DNA of 64,000 nucleotides from Cliona cf. orientalis. Lineage: Eukaryota; Porifera; Demospongiae; Clionaida; Clionaidae. A model generated the notes under the pieces. The model was not told the DNA's origin, searched no databases, and saw only the letters and a program-made list of their open reading frames with translations. The translations under genes were made by a program, and so were the position numbers. This document shows positions 1-10,429 of this stretch, piece after piece; positions within the stretch are counted from its first letter, which is position 1, and each line of letters opens with the position of its first letter. The stretch covers positions 34,581,235-34,645,234 of the forward strand of contig OZ005689.1 in NCBI GenBank assembly GCA_963930775.1, read 5' to 3'.

Positions 1-405
1 TACAAGTTAAGGCCAGACAAACATTTAACTGCAGTTCAAGTTTAATTTGCCTCGCCTAAAGCTGATTCATGATACTTTTGTATCCCTGTAACTAGCTCTA
101 TAATTGGGGTGAGCCCCACACTAGTCAGTACTACAACAAATTTAAACCGCTGTACTTTTGTATCTATCAATCTACCTATAGCTCATAGTGCAAAATATTG
201 TGCATGCAGTTTTATTGCAGTAAGATCATCAATGCCGGGCCAATAATATTATAGCTTACAAGCATACTGCAGGACAGCTGGAAAGCGAGATAAAGTAAGG
301 CATCAGTACTAGGGGTAGGTAAATTATGCCAGCAAGATTTTGAGTATAATTGGTGTGTGTAAGCATTTGAGAATTATAATATCGTAGAGGCTCATACTGT
401 GTCAG
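1..405. other. Leading stretch without a recognised gene
   Basis: AT-rich sequence with no reading frame I recognise. Near 308-330 a motif resembling TAGGTAAATTATGCC recurs in inverted form near 2231-2246. The two may be the outer ends of an older repeat that now contains the nested elements between them. Confidence 0.4.
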
Positions 406-442
406 TAATAACAATCATATCTTCTTGAGCAGATAGACACAG

Positions 443-1098
443 TTAACCGATTATGGGCGATAGACGCCAATTGGCGTCATATACGTAATGTACGTTATAG
501 GCGATTGACGCCAAATGGCGTCAAAGCCGTTTTCTTCGCGTTTTTCGTGCATAGCGCTAGGCTACTACGCTCTACGTCCGGTTTGTGGTTAGCCGCTGAC
601 CGCCGCTACTAAGTTATGGCTTCAGGTCGCGCCGGTAGCAATTAAGTGGGTGTGACCGATACCGTTAACCAAGCCGCTCGATCGCCATTACGATCGACCC
701 GGGCGAAAGTTCGAGGCTATTATCGTTGAACCAACAGAGCTACAGCCATGGCGCTTGGTCCATAGCTAGACGAGTGGATAGCAACTACCTACGAGTAGCC
801 GCTTTGTGAAGCCAACCTTGAACGCGAGCGGCAGACTTGAAGACGGCGGCCATGATCGAGGTAAGAAGGCTTCTAAGCTTTTAGACGCTACTACAGCGTT
901 TAGTTCGATAGTGTACGGCGGGACAGAAGAACGTGAGGCTTCTGGCAACTTATGTAGTTGTCAACAAAGCCTTTAGAGGTAGCTAAGGCCTGTTACTTAG
1001 CTACAATAAGCTTGTCTATAGGACGCTTTATTTTCATGTTAAATATTTCGGAGTTCAAAGTTCAATTGACCCGTACAACCCCGCCCATAATCGGTTAA
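443..1098. mobile_element. piggyBac-type MITE, copy 1
   Basis: A 656-bp element bounded by TTAA, with terminal inverted repeats TTAACCGATTATGGGCG. Near the left end are two palindromes of the form GACGCCAATTGGCGTC, probably transposase binding sites. The same ends and palindromes occur on the autonomous piggyBac element at 59028-62857. Inside, on the plus strand near 850-862, is GCGGCCATGATCGAG followed by GTAAG. This looks like the end of a first exon plus a splice donor, and it is conserved in the two sister copies. There is no transposase gene. Confidence 0.85.
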
Positions 1099-1104
1099 TA
1101 CATA

Positions 1105-1189
1105 TAACATCAGGACGTTTCGGCCCTTGGGCCTTCCTCAGCTAAACTGAGCTGAGGAAGGCCCAAGTGTCCGAAACGCCCTGATGTTA
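1105..1189. repeat. Hairpin repeat with GTTTCGGCCC...CTGAGGA arms
   Basis: Arms of about 37 bp face each other around a short loop centred near 1146. Read 5' to 3' from the centre, each arm has the order CTGAGGA, then a GC stem, then GAAAC. That order resembles the conserved core of a hammerhead ribozyme. The minus-strand arm has the better GGCCC/GGGCC stem. The pairing next to a would-be cleavage triplet is poor, so ribozyme activity is not claimed. Confidence 0.6.
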
Positions 1190-1834
1190 TGTGACCGGAC
1201 CCTCCGTATGGGATTTTTTCAGAAAATTGAGTTTGATGCATGGTTGATGAGCTCTACCATAGAGCTAACCCACGTTCAAATCTTAGGCCGATCGCGCGCT
1301 TCATTGTGGAGATACAGCGTTTTGTTTATGATCGTGCCACACCCCCAATAATCGAGAAATTACGGTCTAAAGGCGTTGCTATGCACGTGTATGGCGTTTC
1401 CGCATACTACGCTTGCCCCAGAAATCAATTAAATGGACCTGGGCGGAGCCGTTCAAAATGAACGTGAAGATCGAGCAAGAGTTGAATTTCATTGTTGACG
1501 ACAGCTGATTGTTCTTAGATGCCCAAGAAGCTAAAAAGGTGAGCGAACGTACAGTAGATCGATGAATCTAGCTGTATCTAAGTAGAGAATTCTAATTAGC
1601 GCCCATAGCAACGGGCTCCGTGTACAGTGGCTGTGTCGACTAGGTCGGTCAAAATGAAGGCTTATTTCGCCTTTGTATAGCACGACTAGCCTGTGTAGAA
1701 GACGGCAACAGTTAGAAGGGTTGTTCGACATGTATATGACTAAATCTGGACTTCGACAAATTTCGACCTGAGCTACAAAAAAAAGCGCCTTGCGCGAATC
1801 CCATACGGAGGGTTTTCCCAAATCCGGTCACATA
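1188..1834 (+). mobile_element. TGTGACC-family MITE, copy A
   Basis: About 647 bp, flanked by TA, starting TGTGACCGG and ending CCGGTCACA, with the longer inverted repeat (GGAAAACCCTCCGTATGGG type) partly lost at the left end. Six copies of this family lie in the window. At 1458-1538 it carries a degenerate version of the family's short exon (ATGAACGTGAAGATC onward), with one codon turned into TGA, followed by AAAAAGGTGAGC. Confidence 0.85.
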
Positions 1835-1887
1835 ATATGACATTGTATTAACTGTGTCTATCTGCTCAAGAAGATATGATTGTTATT

Positions 1888-2758
1888 TGAGAATTATGCT
1901 AGCATTATAGGCATAATTTTAGGGTACACAATTGCAAGTAGCTGTTTAACATGAGTAAATGGACTTACCTAGACTACATATTATAGACTGGTAATTTAAG
2001 GGTTGATTAGTCAGCTGGTGCCCATTTTTCAACTCAAGCACATGGTAAAACTGATTCGAAATGGTTGCACTCGAGATAGCTTAACCGAATCTCGTTACGT
2101 CTCATATCGGTTTTTGTTACACATTTTAATTGGTTCAACTTGAGCATATTGGCAATGCTTTGGGAATTATAGGTACACTTCATGAGCATTATTAAGAATG
2201 CTTTTGAGCATTTGAGAATAGCAGCAAATAATTAGCATAATTTACCTACTAAAAGGCTTACGGTCCCCATGCCTATCCCTGACTACATTGGCCAGCTACC
2301 TTCAAGAACGCATTTAATTAGGGGTGTGGTTAATATTTGGGGGCGTGGCTAAAAATTTTGCACACACGCTTTGCACACGAATGTCTTAGCACCCCCTTCC
2401 TCAAATCCTGGGAACACCACTGAGCCACCATTGACTACTAGTCACACTCTTACAATTAATAGTTACCATCCAAATACAGCTATCAATATTAGAGTGAAGC
2501 CAAATAAATTTGTGGGGGGAGGACACCGCTGAGCTATAAGCAGATAAAACCATACACATACCTACCAAGTCTCACTCCTTGGGAGTGAGTCTCACTCCTA
2601 TCCACCTAATCTCACTCCTGACACCAGCAGAAAAATGTATTGTTTTATATTGGATCTCACTCCTGGTGCTCTAATCGTAAAGTATTGTACTATTGGTGGC
2701 GAGTCTAAATCTCACTCCTCACCATGTTGAACCCTTGGCAGCTATGCATACAATATGT
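1888..2758. other. Gene-free stretch with TCTCACTCCT motif cluster
   Basis: No gene recognised. From about 2570 to 2720 the words TCTCACTCCT and GGGAGTGAG recur at irregular spacing, five or six times. Near 2231 is the partner of the 308-330 motif, GCATAATTTACCTA. Confidence 0.5.
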
Positions 2759-2880
2759 AATAGTTATATCACGGGCGCGAGGGATGTATGGCATTTATTG
2801 CACCGAAGCCCGAGGGCCTTGTGCCCGAGGGTTGAGGGCAATAAATGCCGTGCATCCCGAGTGCGCGTGATATAACTATT
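2759..2880. repeat. Foldback (palindromic) repeat 1
   Basis: Two arms of about 45-55 bp are reverse complements. The left arm begins AATAGTTATATCACG and holds GGCATTTATTGC; the right arm holds GCAATAAATGCC and ends CGTGATATAACTATT. The short loop contains CCCGAGGG words. It is a MITE-like foldback with no coding capacity. Confidence 0.8.
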
Positions 2881-3330
2881 TTATATCCCGTGGGCATAGC
2901 TACCATGGATACGCATAGAACACTAGAAAATAAAGAAAAACAGGCTCGTCTCTTACTCGAAACAGACACACAAAGCCGCTCTCCGAGTGGGGTTCAGCTC
3001 GAACGCCAGTCGAACTTCTGATGGTCTCGTGACCGAGGGGTGTGGTCAAATCGACACGACCATCGAAGTGTGACCAAGCATCATCGACTTTAGAAGCCAA
3101 GAAACAAAGCTCGAGCTGTTACTTATCCTAGAAACAAGTCTACGCATTTCCATGCTATTTAAAGTGGCTATACGCAGTAAGCGTACCTTTCAATCGATAG
3201 ACGACTCCTCGAGCTGGACTCCGCCCTTCGCACCAAACCACTCAGTACTTCGATATCCTGCCGCCATACGCTCCTTTGAAACAGTTTACAGAGCACTGAG
3301 TCGCTGATCCTGGGACCGTTTTTCCTAGAG

Positions 3331-3420
3331 TACTTCATATTGCACTGTGGTTGCCTGTAGCTACTCATATTGCACTGTGGTTGCCCAAAGCTACTCATAT
3401 TGCACTGTGGTTGCCTGTAG
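3331..3420. repeat. Three-copy 30-bp tandem repeat
   Basis: Three tandem 30-bp units contain CATATTGCACTGTGGTTGCC. On the minus strand the unit length keeps a reading frame open and would give a ten-residue repeat of the form SSYRQPQCNM. I see no surrounding gene structure that makes it convincing as coding sequence. Confidence 0.75.
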
Positions 3421-3710
3421 CTATTCTATATGGATTTTAATGCACATAGCAACAATGTAGTAACGGGATATAACAACTTACGTACTATAATATTATTAGA
3501 ATATATGCAAATATCACAAAATATGCACAATACTATAATACATGTTCTTACTAAGGGATATCAACTCCGATTGGTCATTTTCGGGGATCCTCCTAAAAAG
3601 ATATAATTTCCTCTTATGCATACATGTACATGTATAGTAATATTCATAATAAAAAAATTCATACTCCCATATTACTCTAATAAGTATGCAAACATTAAGT
3701 AATATTTATA

Positions 3711-4130
3711 ACACACTTACCTGGCATTAAGTGATTTAATGTGTGCACGAGGATGATGCAATAACGCTCGAGGTGGTGTAATGCACGAGCCGAAGGCGAG
3801 TGCATTACTCCACCGAGAGCGTTATTGCATCATCCGAGTGCACCACATTAAATCACGCAGTGCCAGGTAAGTGTGTTCTAAAGGTTTTATTTCTGGTCTA
3901 AGTGACTTTTAACCAAGCTGATGCGTTGAAACTTACATGATTGTTGGTTCACGCGCTTCTACACTCAAGCGCTTTTGTTGGGTGACTTCATTTAGACTTG
4001 TTTCAAAGCTAGCTACATTCAAACTGTGCAATATCTATTTAATGCACACTTAAGTGTGCAATACGCGATTTAATGCACACTTTTCAATGCATCTGATTGG
4101 TTGAAAGTCACGTGACCAGAAATAATATCA
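3711..4130. repeat. Foldback repeat 2 with a second inverted pair
   Basis: 3711-3877 is a long hairpin: AACACACTTACCTGGC on the left pairs with GCCAGGTAAGTGTGTT on the right, with internal pairing through GATGATGCAATAACGCTC. Just outside, 3887-3932 pairs with 4084-4128 (TTATTTCTGGTC to GACCAGAAATAA). The two hairpins probably belong to one compound foldback element. Confidence 0.75.
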
Positions 4131-4139
4131 CACATTAAC

Positions 4140-4870
4140 TGGACTATTACTGTATCCTCCAAAAGAACAGCCTTAAACAGCTAAGTGTGTTCTGTGTGCA
4201 TCAAAGATGAAAGTCAGCAGCTTCATCACAATCAATCCCAAGCCAAGGGTATATCTCACCATAACTAGTGCTACAATGTAATGTGATACAATGTCAGAGT
4301 CTATGCTAGCTTGGGCCAATGATGTTTACAATACATGCTTCTTTTTAAACATCAGGGAAGTGAAATTGAACGGACTACCTCACTTCACAATCCTCATGCA
4401 CTACTTGCCGGATGGATGATGTATGTACAAATACATTTCTGCATTTAAAAGTTTAAACTGTCACATAAAATACTAATTTGGAAGGAATCCTGGTGCATTT
4501 GTTGGGTCCATGTCCCAGTGCACATTTCAGGACAAGTATTAAGTGTAGGCATGCACATAATTATTACTACGAGTATGGAAACACTGAACATTCAGTCATT
4601 GCTATGCAAGATCACACACAAATTGTACTTCGGAGGTGCCGGATACCTACGAACAACATAGTCAGTTAACAATGCGGTATATGCCTTGTATGCCTACACT
4701 CAGACAGCAGAGTTCAAAGTATAAATGATTACGTAATAATGACCTCATTCACCGATATAAAAGCTTGATGTACCCATCCTTCTCCCGCCTTTTTTCCTGC
4801 TCGAGACACCAGTCATTCTGTTTTGGTGGCAGAGCAAGCTTTAACAGTTTACCTGACCAATCCACTCATC
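4140..4870. other. Gene-free stretch upstream of a retroelement fossil
   Basis: No gene recognised. Near 4755-4765 is GATATAAAAGC, a TATA-like word about 110 bp ahead of the first retroelement reading frame. It may be part of that element's old promoter. Confidence 0.3.
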
Positions 4871-4874
4871 GCGG

Positions 4875-6925
4875 TTGAGAGCCGTTATGGAGGAGATAGA
4901 TCAGATCCTTGACAGTCTCCCGAGAGATGAAGAAGCGCGCGAGAATGGATCGAACAGACGACTGATCCTGAACAACCCGGGAATCAAGATGATACTCCTA
5001 GCCAAAGCGAGGCAGCTTCGTCTGAAGACGAGGCAGGAGACGCCTCCTCAAACAAACGATCGTTTGTGATTCGAGGAGGAGCGGAGACGGGAACACTGTC
5101 CAGCTCGGAGAGCGCTAGGGGAACCAGGCGGGTTATAGTCGCTCTCGGCAGACCCTATTCTGGTAATCTTATACCCCAAGGGTCGACAGCCGCTCTCGGC
5201 GGACCCTCAAAGTTAGGAGCACTGCCTATGGTGCCAGAAGGGGCAAGAGCCGCTCTCGGCAGACCCCGATCCAGAGAGTCAACAGAAGAGTCTACGGCCC
5301 ATAAGGGGCCCCATGGCAAATGGCCACTTTGTAGACCACACTACGCTAAAGGTGTGTCCTACTGACCACTTTGTGGGTATTATATTAGGTGTATCATAGT
5401 ATACACTAACTATTAGAAATGAAATAACCCTGCAGGCAAATCACTCAGGGATTCATTTTCAGAGGAGGAAATAGAAAGTACCTCCGGACACCGAACAAGG
5501 TAGGAAGATTAGACTATTAGGGGGGAGATCTATATTTACAGTGCTCCGACCCCTTACAGCTAGGATAAATTCATCAATAGAGGGTGATGGCTTGTCAGTC
5601 ACGCCCAGGAGAGGGTCAAAGAGGTCTCTAAAGGAGGCACTACAGCCCCAACAAAAGCGGCAGAGATTGGATGCAAACGGATCCCTGGACAACTCAGATA
5701 CAGAATCAGGGGACTTCACCAATTTTGACCCAACGGAACTAGTAAGAACAGGGAGGGTATGTTTGTGACCCTCAAATCGGTATCAACATACCTCTCCAAG
5801 CATGTGAGGCGTTGCCTAACCAAAGAAGAGAGGGAAGCTCTATTTAAGGAGCACCCGAGACCGGATGTTGAAGTGTGCACAGTACCCAAAGTCGATAAGT
5901 ACATGACAGAATTCCTTGGAAAGCAGCTTCCTAAGGATAATTAAGCTCAGCTGACAAAGATCCAGGCAGCAATTTTGGCAATTTTGAGACCACTGACAGC
6001 AGCCTGGCGGGATCTTCTTGAGGCGGGACTGAAGGAAAACTCAGATATAGCCGTCCCAGCCACTGATGCACTGGGGTTGATTCAACGCACCATTTGCCTA
6101 GTGGGAAACGCTGGCAAGTACGGGGACAGGCGGGGCAAGAAGTTTCAGCCGTACACACAGTATGCAGGCCAGAACAGGGATACAGTCAGAGGACCCTACC
6201 TGCAGTACAGTCAAACCAATTACCAACAATACAACCGACCAGGGCAGAAACCACTATTCCACGAGCCACGCCTCCCAGCATCACCGTCACTCCAAAAACC
6301 CCAACAGAAGTACTTGCAGTACTTCACTCCCTTCCTCAAACCCTGCTTCCGAACCTGGGCATATCTCTAGATATGGATATTGTAACACAGGAGGCCCACC
6401 GTCCAGTGGGAGCCAGACTACAGCATTTTCTACCGAATTGGCAAGCTATAACAGACGACTCCTGGATCGTGAACACAGTGAGGGGATACAGTTTAGAGCT
6501 AACATCAGCTCCAAACCAGCACCACCCACCTATACCCATAACCTTCGACCAGGAGAAATCAGCAGCACTCACGTCAGAAATACACAAGTCATTGCAGAAA
6601 CAAGCAATCAGTCAAGTCGAAAATTCGCCAGACGAGTTCCTGAGTCCGATTTTCTTGGTTCCCAAGGCCGACGGGTCGTGGCGCCCAGTAATCAATCTTC
6701 GAGATCTCAACTCACACATCGCCCACCACCACTTCAAAATGGAGGTAATCAAGACGGTGAAGGGGCTCATGAAGAAAGAGGATTGGCTTGCAAAACTGGA
6801 GCTGAAGGATGCCTACCTCTCAGTGCCGATGAATCCAGTACACACACATCTTCTGAGATTCCAATGGCAGAATCAAACATATCAATTCAACACACTTCCA
6901 TTTGGACTCTCCAGTGCCCCTCTGC
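4875..6925 (+). mobile_element. DIRS-like retroelement fossil 1
   Basis: Fossil of a tyrosine-recombinase (DIRS-type) retrotransposon. Parts seen in order are a gag-like region (about 4.9-6.3 kb, with CLTKEEREALFKEHPRPD) and the start of reverse transcriptase (about 6.4-6.9 kb, with ITDDSWIVNTVRGY, VINLRDLNSH and LPFGLSSAP). It is broken, with several disruptions, and is cut off in the middle of the reverse transcriptase where it abuts fossil 2. Family assignment rests on the gag type and the W..IT.D.W motif ahead of the polymerase. It looks moderately old. Confidence 0.75.
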
Positions 6926-9802
6926 TAAACTTGCTAAATGAGCAAGCCTCAGGTACCCAACCTTCAGTGGAGGATACCTCTTCCGCCGTTAAATGCTCCT
7001 TGAAATTGATGGGTAACATTTTTCCCGCTTAACAGATTATAGGCCAAGAGGTCATGACATCACACGTATTGCCAATGCCGAATTGTATTCAAGAAAGTAT
7101 AGTGACACAAAGTGTCTTGTACAGCATAGCAGAACAGCCAAACAGGCAGTACAGGCCTTCATGATATGTAAGACAGGTAGCTGCTACATTCTAGTACGTC
7201 GCTAGGGCGCTACTATACATACTATAAGCTACAAACATACACAAAAGCTTATAAGCTTACTAACCTCCATAATGGCCGCCGTCTTCAAGTCGCTCCCAGG
7301 TGAGCGCGGCTTGGCTCTGTTGAAAAGCTCGTCATATCTGTGTAGGTACAGACCTAGTCTAGCTATATACTTAGCGACAGAGCTGTAGTGGTAGAAAACG
7401 TACTGCTCTCGTACCCGGATCGATCGCCATTATCGTCGATCTTCACAAAAACGTTTGTAGTAGCGAGCGGTAGGTTGGGCCAACCGTGACCTCACGCCAC
7501 AGGTATGCAAGGGAGGCCCCCTAGTAGTAGTCATAGACAGGAAGCCAAAGTTATGGCTCTCATTCTTTGGAATGTAGGCGGTGCCATAGTTCTAATATAG
7601 CTGTACTGACGCCAATTGGCGTCAACGGTGGTTCGCGCGCATGACGCCAATTGGCATCAATGGCATATAATCGGTTAACCAAGGAAAGACGTCGCAAGGT
7701 CCTGGTGGGCATCCATAAGGATTTTGCTCACATGGCTGATGAGGAATTCAAACAGGCTGATATCCTCTTCGGTGAGGACGTAGTTGAGCAAGTTAAAAAG
7801 CGACATGATGCGCTAAAAACCTTGAGATCAATCAAACAGCCTTTTCAGAAAGGTGGCGCTCAAAAAAGGAACCAGTTTGCGCGTCAAGAAAACCAAGGGT
7901 TCACTCAACAAGGCCGGTACAAAACCGGACAGTTCAAAAAGCCAAGGTTCAGCTTCCAACAAAAAGGTCAATCAGCCCCACCCAAGAGGGATTAGGTGAT
8001 CTCCCACCTTGCAAAAGCCTAAAGATAGACTCCGCCCCACCCTCAGAAGCTGCGGGCAATTTAATCAGCAATCAAATACAGGTAGTTACACACGATCCAG
8101 TCCCAGACTGGGTAAAGGCAACACTAAGACCTCTAAACCTACACACCCCTTGTTCCGTCCCATTTCCACCCATCTCAATTCCACATCCAGTTCTTGCGGG
8201 CAGACTCCGCCTCTTTGTGGAGAACTGGAAGAAACTTACTCAGGACACATGGGTCCTGAACTGTATCCAGGGGCTCAAGATATCATTCAGTACGGATCCT
8301 TATCAGAGAGGAATCCCAAAATCTGTAATGAGCAAGGAGGAGGAGATTTTTATATCACAGGAGATCCAATCTCTCCTGCACAAAGGTGCAGTAATCCCAG
8401 CATCATATCACCCCGAGAATTTTTCTCCACAATTTTCACAGTTCCCAAAAAGGGTGGCGAACACCGTCCTATAATAAACCTGAAAGATTTGAACAGGTTT
8501 ATCCCTCATATCCATTTCAAGATGGAGGGTATACAATCCCACAGGGACTTTGTTCTTCCGGGGGATTTCATGATCAAATTAGATCTCAAAGATGCCTATT
8601 TTTCAATCCCTATACATCCTTTCCATTGGAAGTTTTTGAGTTTCAAGTGGATGCACAAGATCTTCCAGTTCACTTGTCTTCCTTTTGGTCTCTCCAGTTC
8701 TCCCCGAATATTTACATAAGTAATGAAACCAGCTATTACTTACCTCAGATCTCTAGGAATACGGATGGTTGTCTATTTGGACGATATGCTAATTCTAGCT
8801 CAGACCAAAGAGGAACTCCTCAAATGGAGATCAATGGTCCTGGATTTATTAGAAAACCTGGGTTTCCTCATCAACTACAAGAAGTCAGAATTGGAACCCA
8901 TCTAATATTTCTCGGTTTTCTAATCAACACAATGAACATGCAGATCAGACTGCCAAAAGACAAGATCAGTCAGGCAGTTCAGGAGGCTCAGAAGCTCCTG
9001 GAGGCTCAGCAAGATGCAGCAAAACAGCTAGCCCACCTGATAGGAGTTTTCTCCTCAACCCTTCCAGCAATCCTCCCAGCCCCCCTCCATTACAGAGGCC
9101 TTCAGCTTCTGAGGCATCAAGCCCTCAAGAAAGGAGGGTACGATATGATTCTTCCTCTCTCTCAGGAAGCAAAAGACGACCTGTTATGGTGGATTCAGAA
9201 TCTGAGTCTGGTGAATGGACAACCCCTGGTGAGAGATCAACCATCCCTCCTGATAGAGACAGATGCATCTCTGATGGGTTGGGGGGCAGTATGTCAGGAG
9301 TAGCGGATAGGGGGTCCCTGGACAGTCGAGGAGAAAGCACTCCACATAAACTGTCTGGAGCTGCTGGGAGCTACATATGCGATTCAAGCCTTTGCCAAGG
9401 AAAAACAAAACCTGGTAGTCCATGTGCGCATGGACAACACCACGGCTGTAGCATATGTCAATCATATGGGAGGAACGAAGACATCGAGGCTCTGCTGCAT
9501 GACAAAGAACCTGTGGGATTGGTGTCTTCAGCGACATTTAATCATAGTTGCATCCCACATCCCAGGGAAGCAGAATCCTCGCCAGGGTTTTAATCTCTCT
9601 GTATTGTCAGCTTCAAAGTCACGTTGTGATAAGGAGCCTGAAACTTCTGATATGTAATTGTAGAATGGCTAAGCACATACAATGTGTGCTAGCTATTCAA
9701 AATTGTATGAAGGTGAAGGCGGAGTATCACAACGTCCTACCATTGAGACCTTCAGTGGTCCCCATCACAAGGAACTTGTCACAGAATCTTTTTCATGCAT
9801 TG
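6926..9802 (+). mobile_element. DIRS-like retroelement fossil 2
   Basis: A second, different DIRS-type fossil. Parts are gag (about 6.93-7.03 and 7.68-8.0 kb, with LTKERRRKVL), reverse transcriptase (about 8.2-8.95 kb, with VVYLDDMLILAQ) and RNase H (about 8.9-9.6 kb, with ETDASLMGWGAV and MDNTTAVAYVNHMGG). The recombinase part is not seen. It is broken in several places. A piggyBac-type MITE (7029-7678) sits inside the gag region, and another begins at its right edge (9803). Confidence 0.75.
7029..7678. mobile_element. piggyBac-type MITE, copy 2
   Basis: A 650-bp element bounded by TTAA, left end TTAACAGATTATAGGCC and right end inverted TTAACCGATTATATGCC. Two GACGCCAATTGGCGTC-type palindromes lie next to the right end, the mirror image of copy 1. 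The minus strand keeps the exon-like GACGGCGGCCATTATGGAG followed by GTTAGTAAGC. It is inserted in the gag region of DIRS fossil 2. Confidence 0.85.
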
Positions 9803-10408
9803 TTAACCGATTATACGCGGAATGTAGATGACGTCATTACCCGTAACCGCTAAATTAATTTATGTAAAAATAGTGTACTAGTTATTAGTCTTTGTACAGC
9901 ATCCTAGAACAATTGTCATAGCTATGGACGCTTTATTCACACAAAGGAGTCATTGTACAACCTTCGTAGTTACTTTAGCTTCGTATGTACATATAGTACG
10001 CTATTTCTGAACATAAAAGCTTAAAAGCTTACTTACCTCCAAACCGTCGCCTCCTCAAGTCCATCCGTGGTTAATAGAACTCTTCATCTCACTTTGTCTA
10101 CACAGTAAGGTAGACATAGACCTAGTCTAACTGTATGCTTAGCGATATGTCTGTACTGCACGTACGGCGACAGAAAACAAGGCTACTTTAACGCTTAGGT
10201 CGATCGTGGCCATCTCGATCTTGATAAGTAATCTCGTTAGTACTTCCTTTCTGAAGGTCAACAAGTGACCTTGAAGCCACACTGGAGTAAGGTATTTCCT
10301 GTACTAACCTCAGACAGGATGCCAAGCCCAAACTAATCTACTATGGAATGATGGGCGTGGCTATAGCACAGCAATAATGGCGCTTGCGCCTTAAACGAGG
10401 AGGCGGAG

Positions 10409-10429
10409 TATAAAAGGGGAGTGGCCCGG
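10409..10429 (+). promoter_or_regulatory. K1 gene A promoter: TATA box plus GGCCCGG
   Basis: TATAAAAGG starts at 10409 and GGCCCGG starts at 10423, 14 bp downstream. The site lies 15 bp inside the left TTAA end and about 180 bp ahead of the gene A start codon at 10590. The same pair at the same spacing occurs at the other end of K1 and at both ends of K2. Confidence 0.75.

Larger units (their letters stand above)
406..1887. repeat. Inverted repeat arms enclosing a nested MITE cluster
   Basis: The arm at 406-446 is the near-perfect reverse complement of 1848-1887, about 40 bp each. Both arms end in TTAA at their inner edge. Between them lie a piggyBac-type MITE, a hairpin and a TGTGACC-family MITE. 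The piggyBac MITE begins at the inner TTAA of the left arm, so the parent was probably a foldback element hit at its centre. Confidence 0.75.

Noticed and set aside
9186-9593. 135-codon frame overlapping the RNase H region of DIRS fossil 2
   Set aside because: It runs in another frame over the retroelement's RNase H; only the latter shows family motifs.
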